DNA of 11,386 nucleotides from CAXGUU01 sp964012875 (GTDB taxonomy: Bacteria > Pseudomonadota > Gammaproteobacteria > Ga0077536), in the NCBI GenBank assembly GCA_964012875.1, contig CAXGUU010000091.1:1-11386 (forward strand), read 5' to 3'. Positions 7,322-11,386 of the stretch are shown here, piece after piece. Numbering within the stretch: the stretch's first letter is position 1; each line of letters starts with the position of its first letter. The notes beneath the pieces were generated by a model, which saw only the letters and a program-made list of their open reading frames with translations, had not been told where the DNA came from and did not search any database. The position numbers and the translations under genes are program-made.

Positions 7322-7367
7322 CGCTCGGGGTGGCGCGAGCCGCTTACCGTACGCTCCATATTGTACG
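7322..7367. repeat. Two short inverted repeats upstream of the htpG promoter
   Basis: GCTCG (7322-7326) with CGAGC (7336-7340), and CGTAC (7348-7352) with GTACG (7363-7367), the latter ending seven bases before the htpG -35. They lie in the mutS/htpG divergent gap (7205-7447). Five-base arms are short and may be chance; they could be operator sites. No regulator family is recognised. Confidence 0.15.
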
Positions 7368-7373
7368 TCGCCC

Positions 7374-7400
7374 CTTGAAATCCGGACGCGTCGCCCATAG
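7374..7400 (+). promoter_or_regulatory. Sigma32 (RpoH) heat-shock promoter of htpG
   Basis: CTTGAAA (7374-7380), a 13-base spacer, then CCCATAG (7394-7400). This is very close to the known sigma32 pattern of CTTGAAA, 11-16 bases, CCCCATNT. Transcription would begin near 7407, leaving a leader of about 40 bases before the htpG ATG. The location before an Hsp90 gene fits known RpoH control of htpG. Confidence 0.75.
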
Positions 7401-7447
7401 GTTTCCTCCCGAATCTTAATTTTCGACCACGCAACCAGGTTAACCCG

Positions 7448-9337
7448 ATGGCTATTGAAACTGCTAAAGAGCAACGCGGATTCGAATCCGAAGTTCGGCA
7501 ATTGCTGGATCTCGTGATTAATTCTCTCTACAGCAACCGCGAAATATTTTTGCGCGAGCTGGTCTCAAACGCGGCGGATGCCGCGGACAAGCTCCGTTTC
7601 GCTGCCCTCTCTGACGACGCCCTCTATGAAGGCGATTCCGAACTGGGTGTGCATATCGATTTCAGCGAAAAACTGAACACGATTACTATCCGCGATAACG
7701 GCATCGGCATGAGTCGCGAAGAGGCGATCGAGAACCTCGGCACGATCGCGAAATCCGGGACTCGTGAATTTTTCGGTGCCCTAAGTGGTGACGCCCAAAA
7801 GGACTCACAGCTGATTGGCCAGTTCGGCGTAGGTTTCTATGCCGCTTTTATTGTTGCTGACAGTGTCGTGGTGACGTCGCGCAAAGCAGGGCTGTCGGAA
7901 GAAGAGGGCGTCCGCTGGGAATCGAATGGCCGCGGTGAGTACAGCGTTGAAACGGTGCAGCGCAAAAAACGTGGTACCGAAATCGTTCTTCACCTGAAGG
8001 ACGATGCGAAAGAATTTGCCAATGACTACCGGCTTCGCGACATCTGTAAACGCTATTCCGATCACATTTCCATCCCTGTCACCATGCCGAAGACCGGCGA
8101 TGAGGCGGGTGAAGAAGTTGTAAATCAGGCAACCGCCCTATGGCAACGCGGTAAAAACGAAATCACCGAAGATGAATATAAGGCTTTCTACAAGCACGTT
8201 TCCCACGATTTCGGTGATCCATTGAACTGGGTGCACTCAAAGGTTGAAGGTAAGCTCGAGTACACGACACTGTTCTACCTGCCCGAGCGCGCACCCTTCG
8301 ATCTTTGGGACCGCGATGGTAAGCACGGGGTCAAGCTGTACGTTCAACGCGTTTTCATCATGGACGATGCTGAGGAACTGTTGCCTCGATACCTGCGTTT
8401 CGTGCGGGGTATCGTCGACACCAACGACCTGCCGCTCAACGTCTCGCGCGAGATCGTTCAGAAGAACAAAACAATCGAAACGATACGAGCGGCGTCGGTT
8501 AAAAAGATTCTTGGGCTGATCGAGTCGTTGGCCAAGGGTGATAAGTACGAAGCGTTCATCGAAGCATTTGGGCGCGTCATGAAAGAAGGTGTGATCGAAG
8601 ATTTTTCAAACAAGGAACGCATCGCAAAACTCCTGAGGTTTTCGTCGTCACTTGATAACGACGAAACTCCCAAAGTCAGCCTCGAGGACTATATCGGACG
8701 CATGGCGGAAGGGGACGACAACATCTATTACATCGTTGCTGAAAGCTTCTCCACCGCCAAGAACAGTCCGCACCTAGAGTACTTCCGCAGTCAGGGCAAA
8801 GAAGTCCTGCTGATGCACGACCCGATCGACGAATGGCTGGTGACGCACCTGACCGAATTCGAAGGTAAACAACTGAAATCGATCTTGCATGCCGATCTGG
8901 AGGGTGCGGACGAGGCCGCCGCGAGCGAGGATGACGCCGACAAAGAAGAGACCGGCAACAATGAAAACCCGGACGTGCTTGAAAAGGTCAAGGTGGCGCT
9001 CGGGGATGACGTGCAGGACGTACGCGCCAGCAAGCGCCTTACCGAATCGCCGGCCTGCCTAGTTTCTACCGAGGAGCAAATGAGCGCTAACCTCGAGCGT
9101 CTGCTGCAGGCCGCCGGGCAGGAGGTGCCGAACAGTCAGCGCATTCTTGAACTCAATATTGAGCATCCGATGGTCAGGATGATTGCGACCATGGACGCTG
9201 GCGAACAGCTCACGAATTGGTCGACTCTGCTATTTGAACAATCGATCCTCGCCGAAGGTGGCAAACTCGACGACCCGGCAGGATTCGTCAAACGCATGAA
9301 CGACATGGTGCTGGAACTCGCAGGGCCCGACAGCTGA
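7448..9337 (+). CDS. htpG: Molecular chaperone HtpG (bacterial Hsp90)
   Basis: Cytoplasmic ATP-dependent chaperone that remodels client proteins, often with DnaK; 629 residues against 624 in E. coli. The N-terminal GHKL ATP-binding domain has RELVSNAADAADKLRF (36-51) with catalytic E37 and Mg-ligand N41, DNGIGM (83-88), GTIAKSGT (98-105), and the lid GQFGVGFYAAF (124-134). The middle domain has RGIVDTNDLPLNVSREI (320-336) with the conserved ATP-contacting Arg. A strongly acidic linker (about 487-508) precedes the C-terminal dimerisation domain; as in other bacterial members there is no MEEVD tail. Start: ATG at 7448 with a modest AGG Shine-Dalgarno eight bases before. It is driven by a sigma32-like promoter at 7374-7400. 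Its TGA overlaps the proposed CTG start of prmB. The acidic linker between middle and C-terminal domains is longer than I would expect for bacterial HtpG, but the gene otherwise looks ordinary and intact. Confidence 0.98.
   Translation: MAIETAKEQRGFESEVRQLLDLVINSLYSNREIFLRELVSNAADAADKLRFAALSDDALYEGDSELGVHIDFSEKLNTITIRDNGIGMSREEAIENLGTIAKSGTREFFGALSGDAQKDSQLIGQFGVGFYAAFIVADSVVVTSRKAGLSEEEGVRWESNGRGEYSVETVQRKKRGTEIVLHLKDDAKEFANDYRLRDICKRYSDHISIPVTMPKTGDEAGEEVVNQATALWQRGKNEITEDEYKAFYKHVSHDFGDPLNWVHSKVEGKLEYTTLFYLPERAPFDLWDRDGKHGVKLYVQRVFIMDDAEELLPRYLRFVRGIVDTNDLPLNVSREIVQKNKTIETIRAASVKKILGLIESLAKGDKYEAFIEAFGRVMKEGVIEDFSNKERIAKLLRFSSSLDNDETPKVSLEDYIGRMAEGDDNIYYIVAESFSTAKNSPHLEYFRSQGKEVLLMHDPIDEWLVTHLTEFEGKQLKSILHADLEGADEAAASEDDADKEETGNNENPDVLEKVKVALGDDVQDVRASKRLTESPACLVSTEEQMSANLERLLQAAGQEVPNSQRILELNIEHPMVRMIATMDAGEQLTNWSTLLFEQSILAEGGKLDDPAGFVKRMNDMVLELAGPDS
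9322..9325 (+). promoter_or_regulatory. Ribosome binding site deciding the prmB CTG start
   Basis: AGGG inside the last codons of htpG, eight bases before the CTG at 9334. This spacing is ideal for initiation and supports the CTG as the true prmB start, given that no ATG, GTG or TTG exists in frame before residue 37. Confidence 0.5.
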
Positions 9338-10203
9338 ACGCACTAAAGGCGGTTGCCGCGGCGTCATCCCGGCTTGCAACCGCCGGCGTTTTCTTCGGCC
9401 ACGGCACGGAGAACGCCGAGGATGAGGCGCTGTTTCTCGCCTTGCACGCGCTAGGCTGGGATTACGATATCGATGAAACGGTGCTCCATGCACCTCTGTC
9501 GCCCGGACAGCTACAGGCAATACACGATATTGTCACCGAACGCATTCATTCCAGACAGCCGGCGGCCTACATTACCGGCTACACGTGGTTCGCCGGCCAC
9601 CGGTTCACTATCGATTCACGCGTGTTGGTTCCCCGATCGCCAATTGCCGAATTGATTCAGGCGCGCTTACAACCGTGGCTCGGCCTGCGTGAACCACGCT
9701 CGGCGCTCGAAATTGGCACAGGCAGCGCTTGCATCGCGCTGGCCCTGGCGCTTGAGTTCCCGCAACTGCAGGTCAGCGCGACCGATATCGACCCCGAAGC
9801 GCTCGATGTCGCCTGGCAAAATGTCCTGGCGTATGGGCTTGGGTCGCGGGTACAGCTGCATTTGGCGGACATTTTCCCGCCCAACGAGCCGCGATTCGAT
9901 TTAATCGTGAGTAACCCCCCCTACGTACCAAGTGCGCGGCGCGAGCAGTTGCCTGAGGAATTTCTTGCTGAACCGGAGACGGCATTATTCGCCGGGCCGG
10001 ACGGATTTAACTGCGTCGACCGAATAATCCGCCGTGCTCGGCGGCATCTCAATGACGATGGTTTGTTGGTGATTGAAGTGGGCGAAATCTGGCCGCGGTT
10101 TGCCGAACGCTACGCGCGCCTTGAACCCATATGGCCGGAGTTTGCGCGCGGGGGAGAGGGCATTGCGATCATCGAAGCGGGGGCGCTCGACCGGCTCAGC
10201 TGA
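9334..10203 (+). CDS. prmB: Ribosomal protein L3 N5-glutamine methyltransferase PrmB, likely CTG start
   Basis: S-adenosylmethionine-dependent enzyme that methylates a glutamine of ribosomal protein L3. With the CTG at 9334 it has 289 residues (E. coli about 310). Motifs: FFGHGTEN (20-27) and DEA (30-32) in the conserved N-terminal domain, RVLVPRSPIAEL (96-107), the SAM-binding EIGTGSACIAL (126-136), ATDIDPEALD (149-158), and the catalytic NPPY (194-197). The first ATG/GTG/TTG in frame is the TTG at 9442. It would delete 36 residues including the family-specific FFGHGT motif, so I reject it. CTG at 9334 overlaps the htpG TGA and has AGGG eight bases upstream. A terminator-like hairpin lies in the first 20 codons. 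aroC follows after 49 bases, a conserved prmB-aroC pairing. Function is near certain; the start is inferred. Confidence 0.93.
   Translation: MNALKAVAAASSRLATAGVFFGHGTENAEDEALFLALHALGWDYDIDETVLHAPLSPGQLQAIHDIVTERIHSRQPAAYITGYTWFAGHRFTIDSRVLVPRSPIAELIQARLQPWLGLREPRSALEIGTGSACIALALALEFPQLQVSATDIDPEALDVAWQNVLAYGLGSRVQLHLADIFPPNEPRFDLIVSNPPYVPSARREQLPEEFLAEPETALFAGPDGFNCVDRIIRRARRHLNDDGLLVIEVGEIWPRFAERYARLEPIWPEFARGGEGIAIIEAGALDRLS
9348..9395 (+). terminator. Terminator/attenuator-like hairpin inside the start of prmB
   Basis: A perfect nine-base inverted repeat, GGCGGTTGC (9348-9356) with GCAACCGCC (9376-9384), around a 19-base loop, then GGCG and TTTTCTT (9389-9395). It begins 11 bases after the htpG stop codon, where an htpG terminator would be expected. 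It also lies in the prmB reading frame, and the T-rich tail encodes the conserved V-F-F of PrmB. The long loop and the four-base gap before the T-tract make it imperfect. It could limit readthrough of heat-shock transcripts into prmB-aroC unless prmB is being translated. Confidence 0.45.
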
Positions 10204-10237
10204 CCGTCCTCAAGGCTCGGGCTAACGGTCGCTGCCC

Positions 10238-10246
10238 TGATAGAAT
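10238..10246 (+). promoter_or_regulatory. Extended -10 element before aroC (possible leaderless promoter)
   Basis: TGATAGAAT fits the extended -10 pattern TGnTAtAAT with one mismatch. No good -35 is present at 17 bases, which extended -10 promoters tolerate. The predicted start, seven bases after the element, falls on the A of the aroC ATG (10253). No Shine-Dalgarno is evident before aroC, in agreement with a leaderless message. Confidence 0.4.
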
Positions 10247-10252
10247 ACCTGC

Positions 10253-11353
10253 ATGTCCGGCAATACCTTTGGCACTTTATTCACTTTAACGACGGCTGGC
10301 GAAAGCCACGGCCCGGGGTACGTAGCGGTTGTGGACGGCTGTCCACCGGGTCTGGAGCTTTCGGAAGACGATCTGCAGGTCGACCTCGATCGTCGCAAAC
10401 CGGGGACGTCCAGACACACCACCCAGCGACGCGAAGATGATGCGGTACGCATCATGTCCGGCGTTTTTGAAGGAAAAACAACGGGTACGCCGATTGGTTT
10501 GCTGATCGAGAACATCGATCAGAAATCAAAAGATTATTCGAACATCAGGGATACTTTCCGCCCAGGACATGCTGACTACACTTACGTTCAGAAGTACGGC
10601 GTCCGCGATTATCGTGGCGGTGGTCGGGCGTCCGCGCGTGAAACCTGCATGCGGGTCGTAGCGGGTGCAATCGCCAAGAAATACCTGGCTGGCCACGGCC
10701 TGGAAATATTCGGCTACCTGGCCCAGCTTGGTCCAATAAAACTGGCCTGCAGCGACCGGGGGCAAATCAACAACAACCCGTTTTTCTGCGCCGAGCCCGA
10801 AAAGCTTTCAGAGCTTGAAGCGTTCATGGACCAGCTGCGAAAGTCCGGAGACTCGATCGGAGCCAAGGTGACAGTGATCGCGCGTGGTGTGCCTGCCGGT
10901 TGGGGAGAGCCCGTATTCGATCGCATCGACGCGGACATAGCCAAAGCGATGATGGGGATCAACGCGGTGAAAGCAGTCAGCCTCGGTGACGGCTTTGAAG
11001 TTGTCACGCAACGTGGAACCGAGCATCGCGATTTAATATTCGGTGACGGTTTTGCCACCAATCATGCCGGCGGCGTATTGGGTGGTATTTCCAGTGGTCA
11101 GGATGTTCTCGTCGAGCTTGCGTTGAAGCCGACTTCGAGTATTCGGCTCGAAGGTGATACGGTCGACGTTGAAGGCAGGGAAACGCAAATCGCGACCCAT
11201 GGCAGACATGATCCCTGTGTTGGCATCCGTGCCGTACCCATCGCTGAGGCCATGTTGGCCCTCGTGCTGATGGATCACTGTTTGCGCCAGCGCGCGCAGA
11301 ACAGCGAGGTGAGTGTCGCCACCCCGGCAATTCCGGCCATGCGCCGGCCTTAG
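10253..11353 (+). CDS. aroC: Chorismate synthase
   Basis: Final shikimate pathway enzyme. It converts 5-enolpyruvylshikimate-3-phosphate to chorismate using reduced FMN, in the cytoplasm, feeding aromatic amino acid, folate and quinone synthesis. It has 366 residues, a normal length. The three family signatures are present: GESHG (16-20) with H19, GGGRASARE (122-130), and RHDPCVGIRAVP (318-329). The RPGHADYT segment (103-110) carries the second conserved histidine, H106. The start ATG at 10253 gives the standard MSGNTFG N-terminus. It lies 49 bases after prmB in the same direction, as in other gammaproteobacteria. A possible extended -10 element just before the ATG suggests an added local promoter. 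The C-terminus after residue 345 is variable in the family. No anomalies are seen. Confidence 0.98.
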   Translation: MSGNTFGTLFTLTTAGESHGPGYVAVVDGCPPGLELSEDDLQVDLDRRKPGTSRHTTQRREDDAVRIMSGVFEGKTTGTPIGLLIENIDQKSKDYSNIRDTFRPGHADYTYVQKYGVRDYRGGGRASARETCMRVVAGAIAKKYLAGHGLEIFGYLAQLGPIKLACSDRGQINNNPFFCAEPEKLSELEAFMDQLRKSGDSIGAKVTVIARGVPAGWGEPVFDRIDADIAKAMMGINAVKAVSLGDGFEVVTQRGTEHRDLIFGDGFATNHAGGVLGGISSGQDVLVELALKPTSSIRLEGDTVDVEGRETQIATHGRHDPCVGIRAVPIAEAMLALVLMDHCLRQRAQNSEVSVATPAIPAMRRP

Positions 11354-11386
11354 CCATCGGCATGGGCGCAGACGAGAGCGTGGCAG

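Noticed and set aside
9442..10203. prmB starting at the TTG at 9442 (253 residues)
   Set aside because: The frame is open upstream and encodes the family-typical FFGHGT and DEA motifs, which this start would remove. There is also no good Shine-Dalgarno before it.
11362..11386. Start of a new gene after aroC (ATG at 11362)
   Set aside because: Only eight codons remain before the window ends, and there is no clear Shine-Dalgarno, so it cannot be supported.

Overview
The window looks like a chromosomal segment from a free-living gammaproteobacterium. The gene content is mostly core housekeeping. The 7Fe ferredoxin closely resembles the Azotobacter/Pseudomonas FdxA type, the mutS-fdxA order is the one seen in pseudomonads, and prmB-aroC is a widespread gammaproteobacterial pair. 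No insertion sequence, prophage, tRNA, rRNA or CRISPR array is visible. Genus cannot be assigned from this sequence alone.

Left part, minus strand (1-3784): a possible three-gene signalling block. In transcription order it is a small DUF4124 protein (3784-3356), an 848-residue membrane Ser/Thr kinase with an extracytoplasmic CHASE2 sensor (3257-711), and a PP2C-type Ser/Thr phosphatase (695 to beyond the left edge). Kinase and phosphatase are 15 bases apart and probably form a kinase/phosphatase switch.

Gene-free gap (3785-4214): about 430 bases with no credible ORF. It holds a terminator-like hairpin, a roughly 40-base almost pure A/T promoter-like stretch, and a GC-rich segment (about 3999-4176) with several nested inverted repeats. 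That segment could be an unannotated structured RNA.

Middle, minus strand (4215-7204): mutS (mismatch recognition ATPase) followed by fdxA (7Fe ferredoxin). fdxA appears to have its own sigma70-type promoter in the short mutS-fdxA gap.

Right part, plus strand (7374-11353): htpG (Hsp90) behind a very good sigma32 heat-shock promoter, then prmB (ribosomal protein L3 glutamine methyltransferase) and aroC (chorismate synthase). The htpG-prmB junction is unusual. The conserved PrmB N-terminus can only be reached from a CTG start that overlaps the htpG stop codon and is preceded by an AGGG Shine-Dalgarno. A strong terminator-like hairpin lies inside the first codons of prmB. An extended -10 element sits exactly where it would give a leaderless aroC transcript.

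I found no clearly new biological system. The most interesting leads are the structured segment in the 3785-4214 gap, the htpG-prmB junction, and the CHASE2 kinase/PP2C pair.
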